DNA from: Candidatus Saccharicenans sp.
GTDB lineage: Bacteria; Acidobacteriota; Aminicenantia; Aminicenantales; Saccharicenantaceae
Reading direction: 5' to 3'
DNA: 64,000 bases
Assembly (NCBI GenBank): GCA_030017715.1
Contig: JASEIU010000003.1
Location: forward strand, 124,001 to 188,000
Under the pieces are notes generated by a model that had not been told where the DNA came from, searched no databases, and saw nothing but the letters and a program-made list of their open reading frames with translations. The translations under genes and the position numbers were made by a program. The first letter of the stretch is position 1; each line of letters begins with the position of its first letter. Below, one piece after another: positions 56,748 through 64,000 of this stretch.

Positions 56748-58835
56748 ATGAACGGCAGACTGCAGAGGATGCGCAACATCGGTATCAGCGCCCATATCGA
56801 TTCCGGCAAGACCACTCTGACCGAGCGCATTCTTTATTACTGCAAAAAGATCCACCGCATCCATGAAGTCAAGGCCAGGGAAGGCGGCGGGGCCACCATG
56901 GACTACATGGAGCTGGAACGGGAACGGGGCATTACCATAACTTCAGCCACCACCAATGTCACCTGGAATGAACACTCGATAAACATCATCGATACTCCGG
57001 GCCACGTGGACTTCACGATCGAGGTGGAAAGGTCGTTGCGGGTGCTGGATGGAGCCATCCTGGTGCTGTGCTCGGTGGGCGGCGTCCAGTCCCAGACCCT
57101 GACCGTCGACAAGCAGCTTAAAAGATATAATGTGCCGGCGGTAGCTTTCATCAACAAGCTGGACCGCATCGGGGCCAACCCCTTTAAGGTCAAAGACCAG
57201 ATTAATGAAAAGCTCGGGCGCCGGGCGGCTTTGCTCCAGATTCCGGTCGGCCTGGAAGACAGATTCCAGGGAATAGTGGATCTGGTCAGGATGAAAACCT
57301 ACTACTTCGACGGTCCCAACGGCGAAATCGTCAGGGAAGAAGAAATTCCACCCGAGCTGGAGGACGAAACCTGGAAATACCGGGAAGAATTGCTGGACGC
57401 CGTCTCTCTCTTCTCCGATGAGGTTACCGAGGCCATTCTCGAAGACCGGGTGAGCGAAGATTTGCTGCTCAGGGCCATAAGAAAAGGCACCATCAGCCGC
57501 GAATTCACCCCCGTTCTCATGGGTTCGGCTTATCGCAATAAAGGGGTCCAGCTGTTGCTCAACGCCGTGGTCAATTACCTTCCCAACCCGTCGGAAGTGG
57601 AAAATATCGCCCTGGACCTGGACAACGGAGAAAAACCGGTCGGCCTCAAGGCCGATGCCTCTCTGCCCTGTGTTTCCTATGCTTTCAAGCTGGAAGAAGG
57701 GCCCTACGGTCAGCTAACCTTCATCCGGCTTTACCAGGGCAGCCTGAAAAAAGGCGACGAGCTTTACAACACCCGGTCCCGCCAGCGGTTTAAAGTCGGC
57801 CGAGTCGTCAGGATGCACGCCGACCATATGGAAGACATCGAGGGCGCCGGAGCCGGAGATATTGTGGCGCTATTCGGGGTGGACTGCGCCTCCGGGGATA
57901 CCATCTGCTCTCCCGGCCTGAACTACGCCCTGACCTCCATCTATGTGCCTGAACCGGTTATTTCTCTGGCCATTGAAGCCGCCGATAAACTTTCAGCCGA
58001 CAGGCTGGCCAAAGCCCTGGCCCGCTTCACCAAGGAAGACCCCACCTTCCGGGTTTACGTTGACCCGGAATCCAGACAAACCATCATTCAGGGCATGGGC
58101 GAGCTTCACCTGGATATCTATGTCGAAAGGATGAAGCGCGAATACCGGGTGGAAGTGGTCACCGGCCGGCCTCAGGTGGCCTACCGGGAAGCCATCACCC
58201 TCAGAGCCGATTTCGATTACACTCACAAGAAACAAACCGGCGGAGCGGGTCAGTTCGGACGGGTGATCGGCTATATTGAGCCTTTTGACGGGCAGTATGA
58301 ATTCGTCAACGACGTTAAGGGCGGGCATATTCCCAGGGAATTCATTCCTTCCTGTGATAAAGGTTTCCAGTCGATGTTGAAGAAAGGACAGCTCATCGGC
58401 AGCCCGATCATCGGACTGCGGGTGGTGATAACCGACGGGCAGTTCCATCCGGTCGACTCGTCGGACATCGCCTTTCAGCTGGCCGCCCAGGGAGCATTCA
58501 AGCAGGCCTATAAAAAGGCCCGGCCCCAGATTCTGGAACCGATTATGAAGGTGGTGGTGGAAACGCCCTCCGAATATGCCGGTAACGTTTTTGGCAGCCT
58601 GAATCAACGCCGGGGGATCATCGTCAGCTCGATTGAGGACGGTACCTACTCCAGGATTGAAGCCGAAGTTCCCCTGAGCGAGATGTTCGGCTATTCCACT
58701 GTCCTGCGGTCGATGACCCAGGGCAAGGCTGAATTCACCATGGAATTCTTAAAATACAGCCGGCTGCCGGCTTCTCTGGCCGAGCAGTTGATGGAAGAAC
58801 ACCGCCAGAAGCTGGAAGCCGAAGAAAAAAAATAG
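56748..58835 (+). CDS. fusA: Elongation factor G, spd/mitochondrial type
   Basis: 695 residues from ATG 56748, with GAGGTGA 9 bases upstream; an in-frame GTG at 56736 is rejected. GTPase that translocates tRNA-mRNA on the ribosome. G1 AHIDSGKT (residues 15-22), switch [11 protein letters not shown] and G4 NKLDR are present, followed by the domain II to V blocks ([69 protein letters not shown]). The [20 protein letters not shown] and [20 protein letters not shown] forms resemble spdEFG1 and mitochondrial EFG1 rather than the common fusA of an S12-S7-EF-G operon. No ribosomal genes are nearby, so another EF-G may exist elsewhere. Confidence 0.94.
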   Translation: MNGRLQRMRNIGISAHIDSGKTTLTERILYYCKKIHRIHEVKAREGGGATMDYMELERERGITITSATTNVTWNEHSINIIDTPGHVDFTIEVERSLRVLDGAILVLCSVGGVQSQTLTVDKQLKRYNVPAVAFINKLDRIGANPFKVKDQINEKLGRRAALLQIPVGLEDRFQGIVDLVRMKTYYFDGPNGEIVREEEIPPELEDETWKYREELLDAVSLFSDEVTEAILEDRVSEDLLLRAIRKGTISREFTPVLMGSAYRNKGVQLLLNAVVNYLPNPSEVENIALDLDNGEKPVGLKADASLPCVSYAFKLEEGPYGQLTFIRLYQGSLKKGDELYNTRSRQRFKVGRVVRMHADHMEDIEGAGAGDIVALFGVDCASGDTICSPGLNYALTSIYVPEPVISLAIEAADKLSADRLAKALARFTKEDPTFRVYVDPESRQTIIQGMGELHLDIYVERMKREYRVEVVTGRPQVAYREAITLRADFDYTHKKQTGGAGQFGRVIGYIEPFDGQYEFVNDVKGGHIPREFIPSCDKGFQSMLKKGQLIGSPIIGLRVVITDGQFHPVDSSDIAFQLAAQGAFKQAYKKARPQILEPIMKVVVETPSEYAGNVFGSLNQRRGIIVSSIEDGTYSRIEAEVPLSEMFGYSTVLRSMTQGKAEFTMEFLKYSRLPASLAEQLMEEHRQKLEAEEKK

Positions 58836-58852
58836 AAGGCCCAGGAGAAAAA

Positions 58853-59557
58853 ATGGTCAAGAAGATTCTCTCTGCCAGAAGCCCCATCAAGAGTCTGGAA
58901 AAAAATCTCAAGGGTGGAATCGGTCCCGGTCAGGTCGGTGTTTTTGCCTCCAGAAAAGGCGTCGGCAAAACGGCCTGCCTGGTTCAGATAGCCCTCGACC
59001 GATTGTTTGAGGGAAAACCGGTCATCCATGTCTCCTACGCCAGCCGGGTGGATTACATCATTGCCTGGTATGAAGAATTATTCAAAAAGCTGGCCCACCT
59101 GGAAAAGCTAAAGTCCGAGATGGAGATTCATGACAGAATTGTCAGGAACCGGGTAATCCTTAATTTCCGGCAGGAAGGCATGAAAACCGAGCAGGTTCTG
59201 AGAAGCATTGAGGCCCTCCTGGGCCCGGGTAATTTCTCAGCTAAAACCATCATTGTGGACGGTTTTAATTTTTACCTGCCCTGCGCCGAAGATTTGGCTC
59301 AGTTCAAGAAATTCGCCGTCGACCGACAGCTCGAATTCTGGTTCAGCTGTTCGCTCCGGGGCGAAGACCCGCTTTTTAATGACCAGGGCTTGCCCTTTGT
59401 CCTGAAGGATTATCTGGCCTCCCTGGACATCATCCTCACCCTGGAACACGACAACGACCGGGTCCGCCTCAACCTGGTCAAAGACCACGGCCAGATCTTG
59501 AGCAAGAAGCTTCGCCTGGAACTCGACCCCCAGACCTTGTTGCTAATCCGGATTTAA
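58853..59557 (+). CDS. RecA/KaiC-like small ATPase, unknown function
   Basis: 234 residues, not assigned to a named family. It begins with a KaiC/DnaB-style lead (SLEKNLKGGIGPGQVGVFAS), a P-loop at 32-40 whose first Gly is replaced (ASRKGVGKT), an HVSYASRVDYIIAWYEELFK segment, a Walker B-like AKTIIVDGFN and LASLDIILTLEHDNDRVRLN. This is a single RecA-type domain with the order expected of KaiC-like ATPases. AGGAG lies 8 bases before the ATG and EF-G ends 17 bases upstream, so it is probably co-transcribed with EF-G. Function cannot be named; a link to translation or to the KaiC protein of this window is speculation. Confidence 0.75.
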   Translation: MVKKILSARSPIKSLEKNLKGGIGPGQVGVFASRKGVGKTACLVQIALDRLFEGKPVIHVSYASRVDYIIAWYEELFKKLAHLEKLKSEMEIHDRIVRNRVILNFRQEGMKTEQVLRSIEALLGPGNFSAKTIIVDGFNFYLPCAEDLAQFKKFAVDRQLEFWFSCSLRGEDPLFNDQGLPFVLKDYLASLDIILTLEHDNDRVRLNLVKDHGQILSKKLRLELDPQTLLLIRI

Positions 59558-59633
59558 GGTCAGACAGCAGCCTGGCCGTTTAATTTTGCCGCGGTTGCCG
59601 GGAAAATCCTCTGGCGGCAATTTCTTCTCGCCC

Positions 59634-59690
59634 TGGCTTCGCCCATTCCTGCGGGAATTTTCCGGCTGCCGGCAGCGGGCAAGAGTCAGA
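59634..59690 (+). repeat. Degenerate copy of dispersed GC-rich repeat
   Basis: CTGGCTTCGCCCATTCCTGC followed by GGGAATTTTCCGGCTGC and CGGCAGCGGG parallels CTCGCTTCACCCATCCCCCC / GGGGAACCCCTTCGGCTGC of copy A. Partial match, by eye. Confidence 0.4.
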
Positions 59691-59898
59691 CCGCACCCCG
59701 GCCATTATTTACCTTCCTTCCGTTAACTTCTCGGTTCGAGAAGCAGGTTCTGTGGCGACGGATTTCGTCCCGGACTGACCTCCTGTTCAGGCAGAAAAAA
59801 CATCTTATCGGCCGGGAAGAAAACGGAATCCTGCAGCCTGCTAAATGGTAAAACCTCAAATAACTGAAGCCGAGATGCTTCCCGGCCGGCCAAATTTC

Positions 59899-59927
59899 TT
59901 GACTATCGCCGGCGGCCGGAATAATAT
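59899..59927 (+). promoter_or_regulatory. Putative sigma70-type promoter of M16 peptidase pair
   Basis: TTGACT (59899-59904), 17-base spacer, TAATAT (59922-59927), about 90 bases before the first ATG. Confidence 0.6.
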
Positions 59928-60018
59928 AGCGGAGAAGCGTTGAGGTCATCGCCATCGACCGGCTGACTCCGATGAGCTGGATGTCCGTCAGCATAAATCA
60001 AATTACGGAGGTTAAAAG

Positions 60019-61341
60019 ATGCGGAATAGATTCCTGCTTATTTTATTGGGAGTGATGCTCATGACCGCCTTCCTTCAGGCTTCTTTTACCAAACAGGATA
60101 TCAAGGTCTATCAGCTCGATAACGGCTTGAAAATCATCTTTTTCGAAGACCACAAAATTCCCAGCATTTCTTACTACACCTTTTTCCGGGTGGGCTCGCG
60201 AAACGAGCGGCCCGGCCTGACCGGCGTTTCACATTACATCGAACACATGATGTTTAACGGCACAACAAAGTTCGGCCCCGGAGAGTTTGACCGCATCATG
60301 GAGTTCTACGGCGGAGCCAACAATGCCTATACCAGCGATGATATGACCGCCTACACCGACTGGTTCCCGCCTCATGCCCTGGAAAAGATGATCGAAATGG
60401 AAGCCGACCGGATGCAGGGGCTAATCTTTGACCCGGAAGTTTTTGAGTCCGAACGCGGAGTGGTGGCTTCCGAAAGAAGAATGGGTGTCGAGAATAACAA
60501 CGAAGCCATCCTGTACGAAAATGTCCGGGCCACGGCTATCATGGCCCATCCCTACCACTGGGATGTCATCGGCTGGATGAGCGACATCCTGAGCTGGCGG
60601 CGTGATGAAGTTATTCAGTATTATCGCACCTACTACGCTCCCAACAACGCGGTGCTGGTGGTGGTCGGCGATTTCGACAGCCAGAAGACTCTGGAGCTGA
60701 TCAAGAAATACTACAGCGGCATCCCGGCCCAGACCCCGCCCCCTCCGGTTACCACCGCCGAACCTCCACAGATGGGCCGCAAGGAAGTGGTCATAAAAAA
60801 AGAAGCTCAGACCCCGTCCTTCCTGGTCGTCTATCATGCCCCCCGCTGCCAGGATGCGGATTTCTTCGCTCTGTCTGTTATGGAAAAACCTCTGCTCCAG
60901 GGCGAGAGCAGTCGTCTCTACCGCCGGCTGGTTCGGGACGAACAGCTGGCCATCTCTGTCTATGGCGGAATTGAGGAAAAAATCGACCCCTTTCTTTTCA
61001 GCATCAACGTCAAGCCCAGACCGGGAGCGGACCTGGATAAAATAGAAAAAATAATTGACGAAGAACTGAACAAGATAATTAATGACGGCCTTACCGAACA
61101 GGAATACCAGAAGGCGATGAACATCATCCGCAGCGATTTTTACTTCGGCCTGCAGACCAACTCCGGCAAGGCCAACCTGCTGGGCGCCAGCGAACTTCTG
61201 TTCGGAAGTTACGAGCATCTCTTCACAATAGTTGATCGCTATTCTCAGGTAAAGCGGGAGGAAATCCCGGCCGTAGCTAAAAAATATTTCCACGAACTCA
61301 ATAAAACCGTGGGCAAGCTTATCCCCCAGGGAGGAAACTGA
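60019..61341 (+). CDS. Secreted M16 zinc metallopeptidase (active subunit)
   Basis: 440 residues with a signal peptide (FLLILLGVMLMTAFLQ). The inverted zinc motif HYIEH (His72, Glu75, His76) lies in GVSHYIEHMMFNGT, and ESERGVVASERRMGVE supplies the distal Glu ligand. Two homologous halves as in pitrilysin/PqqF-like M16B proteins. It should degrade short peptides in the periplasm as half of a heterodimer with the next gene. GGAGG precedes the ATG. Stop and next start overlap by one base (TGATG), so the pair is made together. Confidence 0.94.
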   Translation: MRNRFLLILLGVMLMTAFLQASFTKQDIKVYQLDNGLKIIFFEDHKIPSISYYTFFRVGSRNERPGLTGVSHYIEHMMFNGTTKFGPGEFDRIMEFYGGANNAYTSDDMTAYTDWFPPHALEKMIEMEADRMQGLIFDPEVFESERGVVASERRMGVENNNEAILYENVRATAIMAHPYHWDVIGWMSDILSWRRDEVIQYYRTYYAPNNAVLVVVGDFDSQKTLELIKKYYSGIPAQTPPPPVTTAEPPQMGRKEVVIKKEAQTPSFLVVYHAPRCQDADFFALSVMEKPLLQGESSRLYRRLVRDEQLAISVYGGIEEKIDPFLFSINVKPRPGADLDKIEKIIDEELNKIINDGLTEQEYQKAMNIIRSDFYFGLQTNSGKANLLGASELLFGSYEHLFTIVDRYSQVKREEIPAVAKKYFHELNKTVGKLIPQGGN

Positions 61342-62732
61342 TGATGAAAAAAATAATTTCGCTGCTTCTTCTAACCATACTATTGATCCCGGTGATGACC
61401 ATGGCTTCTGAAAGACTGCCAAAACCGGAAAAAATGGTTCTGGGAAATGGGCTGACGGTTTATTTCCTCAAGAATCCGGAGCTGCCCCTGGTCAGTTTCA
61501 GGGTGCTGATACCCGGAGCCGGAAGTGCCTTTGAACCACGAGGTTCCGACGGACTGGCCAACCTGACCGCCACCCTGTTACTTAAAGGCACGGCTAAAAT
61601 GAGCGCCGAGGAGATAGCCGAGGCTCTGGATTTTATGGGGGCCAGGCTCAGAGTGGCCGATGCGGAAGAATATGCCGCGGTCTACGGCGAATCTCTTTCC
61701 GAACATCTGCCAAAGCTGCTGCAGATAGCGGCCGACTGCCTGATTTCCCCGGCCTTTAAGCAAGACGAATACCAAAAGGAGCTGGCCAGAAAGACTGACA
61801 GCCTTAAGTCGCTCAAGGACAATCCCGGTTCGGCCCTGCGGCTTTATTTCAGAAAAGCCTATTTTGGAGAGCACCCATTCGGCCATCTCTCGACCGGCAC
61901 CGATTCTTCGCTGAAGAAGATGTCGCTCGAAGAAATAAAGAAATTCTATTCCGCTCGCTACCGTCCGGACACTTCGATTATAGCGGTGGTTGGAAATATC
62001 GATAAGGAACCGCTGTTAGAGCTGCTGAATAAAACCATCGGTCAGTGGCCGAAGCCGGCCGCAGCGCCTTTACCAGTGATTATCCCGCCTATTCCAGCTC
62101 CAAAGGGTAAGAAGCTGATTCTGGTTGACAAGCCCGATGCCACCCAGAGCTATTTCTCACTCGGTTCGCGCGGCCTGGCCGTGGCTGATCAGATGTCAGC
62201 CAGAGCCAGCTTGATGAATATCCTGTTTGGGGGACGGTTTACTTCCTGGCTGAATACTGAGCTTCGCATCAAGAGAGGACTGACCTATGGCGCCAGCAGC
62301 AGCTTTCAGTCCTGGAAAAACGGGGGTATTTTCTTAGCCTCGTCCTACACCAAAAACGATAAAATCGGCGAAATGCTCGACATCACCTTTGACCTGCTGA
62401 AGAAGGCCAGGGAGAAAGGGTTCAGCGAGGAAGAAGCCGAGAGCGCCCGAAATTACCTGCTCGGGCAATTCCCCCAGACCTTAGAGACCAACAGCAGCAA
62501 AGCGGGAGCTTATCTGAGGATTATCTTCTATGACCTCGGATTTGATTATTACGACAGGTACCTGAACGAGATAACCGGCGCCCGGGCTCGCGACCTGAAC
62601 CAGGCGGCTGCGAAACTCCTTCCGGATAAAGATTTTGTCCTGGTGGTGGTGGGCAGAGGTGATGAAGTGAAAAAGATTCTCAGCCGTTACGGCCAGTTCC
62701 AGGAGAAGAAAATAACCGACCCCGACTTTTAA
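61341..62732 (+). CDS. Secreted M16-family protein lacking the zinc motif (partner subunit)
   Basis: 463 residues, signal peptide IISLLLLTILLIPVMTMA. Clear M16 fold: MVLGNGLTVYFLKNPELPLV, the position of HxxEH replaced by GSDGLANLTATLLLKGTAKM, PFGHLSTGTDSSLKKMSLEE and RGLTYGASSSFQSWKNGGIF with the conserved Arg-Tyr of the C-domain. Non-catalytic M16B subunits pair with a catalytic one, as in bacterial PMPs; here it follows the active subunit directly. GGGAGG lies before the ATG pair. Confidence 0.92.
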   Translation: MMKKIISLLLLTILLIPVMTMASERLPKPEKMVLGNGLTVYFLKNPELPLVSFRVLIPGAGSAFEPRGSDGLANLTATLLLKGTAKMSAEEIAEALDFMGARLRVADAEEYAAVYGESLSEHLPKLLQIAADCLISPAFKQDEYQKELARKTDSLKSLKDNPGSALRLYFRKAYFGEHPFGHLSTGTDSSLKKMSLEEIKKFYSARYRPDTSIIAVVGNIDKEPLLELLNKTIGQWPKPAAAPLPVIIPPIPAPKGKKLILVDKPDATQSYFSLGSRGLAVADQMSARASLMNILFGGRFTSWLNTELRIKRGLTYGASSSFQSWKNGGIFLASSYTKNDKIGEMLDITFDLLKKAREKGFSEEEAESARNYLLGQFPQTLETNSSKAGAYLRIIFYDLGFDYYDRYLNEITGARARDLNQAAAKLLPDKDFVLVVVGRGDEVKKILSRYGQFQEKKITDPDF

Positions 62733-62861
62733 GAGTTACTCAAGGCATAAATGCCCGAAATAAAACATCAGCCAACAGGGAATTAGATTTATTCCCGAAG
62801 TTGCAATTTAGCAAAAAAACTTTCTCTGCGACCCTTTTTTACCAGGCCGACCTATATCCAA

Positions 62862-63086
62862 TCAGGTTTGACCTGGTACTTCGCTATGCCCAGCACTCCC
62901 GCCGCCCCTTCCGAGAGGCCAGATCTTGCCGCGATTATCTCCCCGAATGCTGGCCGCTACTTTTTGCAGCTCAACTACAATTTCTATCTTTTTCTCGAAC
63001 GGCAGCCTGGCCAGCTGGCGCTGGCGCCGGCGCCGGCGTTTCTTCTCAAAAATGTCTGCTGCTAATTTAGCCACATCATTTTTCAT
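62862..63086 (-). CDS. Small basic protein next to a nucleotidyltransferase
   Basis: 74 residues from ATG 63086, which has GAGGAAA upstream and overlaps the end of the nucleotidyltransferase gene by 11 bases; a longer in-frame reading upstream is noise. DVAKLAADIFEKKRRRRRQR and LPFEKKIEIVVELQKVAASI belong to a family that regularly sits after a nucleotidyltransferase of this type, possibly as its partner in a toxin-antitoxin-like pair. The C-terminus (GRGGGSAGHSEVPGQT) looks like run-through beyond the usual end near IWPL. Function unproven. Confidence 0.6.
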   Translation of the reverse strand: MKNDVAKLAADIFEKKRRRRRQRQLARLPFEKKIEIVVELQKVAASIRGDNRGKIWPLGRGGGSAGHSEVPGQT

Positions 63087-63568
63087 CGCCGGTTTCCTCA
63101 ATCTTTTTAAGTCTGTCCAATAGCCCAAATTTTTCAAGAAGCGCCCGGAGTTTCGCCCTCTCAACCACTCCGCTCTCCAGAAGCCGGATAGCTCGCTCCC
63201 GGTCTTTTGCCCTCCAGGTCGGCAAGGCAATCGCCGTCAGATACTCTGCTTTGATTATCTTAACCTCTACATCTTTATACTTCCCTGAATCAGAATTCAA
63301 GACAGCCTCCCGGACGAGTCCGTTGTAGGCAGGGATAAACCGGGCCGGAAATCCTTCTATAACGATAGCTTCTGCATCCGGAGCATAGCCGCGCCGGCGG
63401 GTAAACTCAGAGATTGGCGCCAGTTCCTCCGTCCCCTCTATAACGGGAATGAAAAAAACGTCCAGGTCATAGGTCAGGGTGGGCTCTATATAATATGTGG
63501 CGGCAATACCTCCGCCTGTGGAGCCCCAGATGTATCATCTCATTGATGACCGAGAATGCTCTTTCCAT
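63076..63568 (-). pseudogene. Nucleotidyltransferase (AbiEii/MenT-like), frameshifted near the N-terminus
   Basis: Read on the minus strand from ATG 63568 it begins MERAFSVINEMI, typical of this family, then loses frame around 63510-63535. From there the next frame reads IWGSTGGGIAATYYIEPTLT, YDLDVFFIPVIEG (the DxD catalytic strand), RRRGYAPDAEAIVIEGFP, IPAYNGLVREAV, VEVKIIKAEYLTAIALPTWR and RERAIRLLESGVVERAKL to the stop at 63076. A few residues between the two parts also seem missing. The nucleotidyltransferase core is otherwise complete. Probably inactive unless restarted. Together with the small basic protein it resembles a decayed mobile two-gene module. Confidence 0.6.
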
Positions 63569-64000
63569 TCAACTTAACCCTGTTATATTTTATTTCAATT
63601 TTAAGCAAAATAAAACCCAGTCCTGACCTGCTCTGTTACTCATCCCCAAAAGAATGTGTCCGATTTACGGGCTTAACCGGGTGGAGGTGAAAAGGGCAGA
63701 AATTCTAAATTCTATCCCTCAGTGAGCCACCTGGAGAATTCAGTATCTTTTATCCTGAAACAGCCTCAGCAGAACAAAGCCGGAGTGAAAACGGCAAATA
63801 TCAGCAGGAAGAATGCCAAATTTGCTTGCAGGCTGGCCAGCTTAGATTTTCTATTTCAGGTCTTAACTTATATTCTTGAGAATCGAGCCCATTTATGCCT
63901 GTTAAAACCTTACCAGAACTGAGGCGGATTAAATCTGGAATCCTGATTAGCCTGGCTTTCATAAATGCTTCAGTCGGAATTCGGGAGATGCCCTTCGCCC
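63569..64000. other. Window end, nothing identified
   Basis: AT-richer DNA. A 66-codon plus-strand frame (63722-63922) and an open minus-strand frame at the very end lack ribosome sites and coding features. No feature can be supported. Confidence 0.4.

Larger units (their letters stand above)
59558..60018. other. Intergenic region with degenerate repeat and M16 promoter
   Basis: Holds a degenerate copy of the GC-rich repeat and the promoter of the M16 operon. No gene. Confidence 0.45.

Noticed and set aside
63722-63922. 66-codon frame near the window end
   Set aside because: It starts without a ribosome site, has no recognisable features and lies in DNA without neighbours to support it.

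Overview
The window reads as a chromosomal segment of an uncultured, anaerobic, fermentative bacterium of moderately high GC. The gene mix (paired acyl-phosphate/kinase modules for substrate-level phosphorylation, many secreted peptidases and glycosidases, zinc-ribbon Ser/Thr kinases with TPR tails, a mitochondrial/spirochaete-type EF-G, TRAP and Na+-symport uptake) fits the Acidobacteriota/Candidatus Aminicenantes neighbourhood. That placement is an inference from gene content, with no marker gene to prove it. There are no rRNA, tRNA or CRISPR features and no transposase.

Layout. 1-2.9 kb: hslV-hslU and a coupled FnIII lipoprotein (partial, minus strand). 3.2-12.6 kb: an NTP-transferase, a GH2 beta-galactosidase, a decayed Ser/Thr kinase pseudogene and a GH3 glycosidase with a PA14 insert. 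12.8-16 kb (minus): a cupredoxin-like small protein and a large TPR Ser/Thr kinase, each interrupted by one in-frame stop. 16.5-21.7 kb: Na+/solute symporter and an S9 peptidase. 22-26.8 kb: ackA-pta convergent with buk-ptb. 27.2-33.8 kb: DUF2156 protein, GNAT, a stop-interrupted DUF6512 membrane protein, a SagB-type nitroreductase, a beta-lactamase-fold hydrolase and two small envelope proteins. 34-39.2 kb: GH29 fucosidase, an orphan secreted protein, a propeller-transglutaminase and a YgjP-like metallopeptidase. 39.5-42.4 kb: a kaiC-kaiB-histidine kinase operon. 42.6-46.5 kb: TatT-DctP-DctQM TRAP transporter. 47-53.4 kb: sugar MFS, ROK glucokinase, a second transglutaminase-like protein and a second symporter. 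53.4-56.6 kb: PiT/DUF47 phosphate uptake and an amino-acid permease. 56.7-59.6 kb: EF-G plus a small RecA/KaiC-like ATPase. 60-62.7 kb: a pair of secreted M16 peptidases. 62.8-63.6 kb: a broken nucleotidyltransferase module.

Physiology. Secreted GH2, GH3 and GH29 enzymes with peptidases would release sugars and peptides. MFS, SSS, TRAP and APC carriers would import them, and ROK kinase would feed glycolysis. Acetyl-CoA and butyryl/branched acyl-CoA would be drained to acids with ATP yield through AckA-Pta and Buk-Ptb.

Most notable are: (i) the KaiC-KaiB-HisKA_2 operon, which keeps the two phospho-acceptor positions as Ser-Ser; (ii) at least five genes broken by frameshift, deletion or a single in-frame stop, using all three stop codons; (iii) a dispersed GC-rich palindromic repeat family and a separate 111-bp tandem repeat in intergenic DNA. 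Promoters were assigned by eye from -35/-10 spacing and are tentative.
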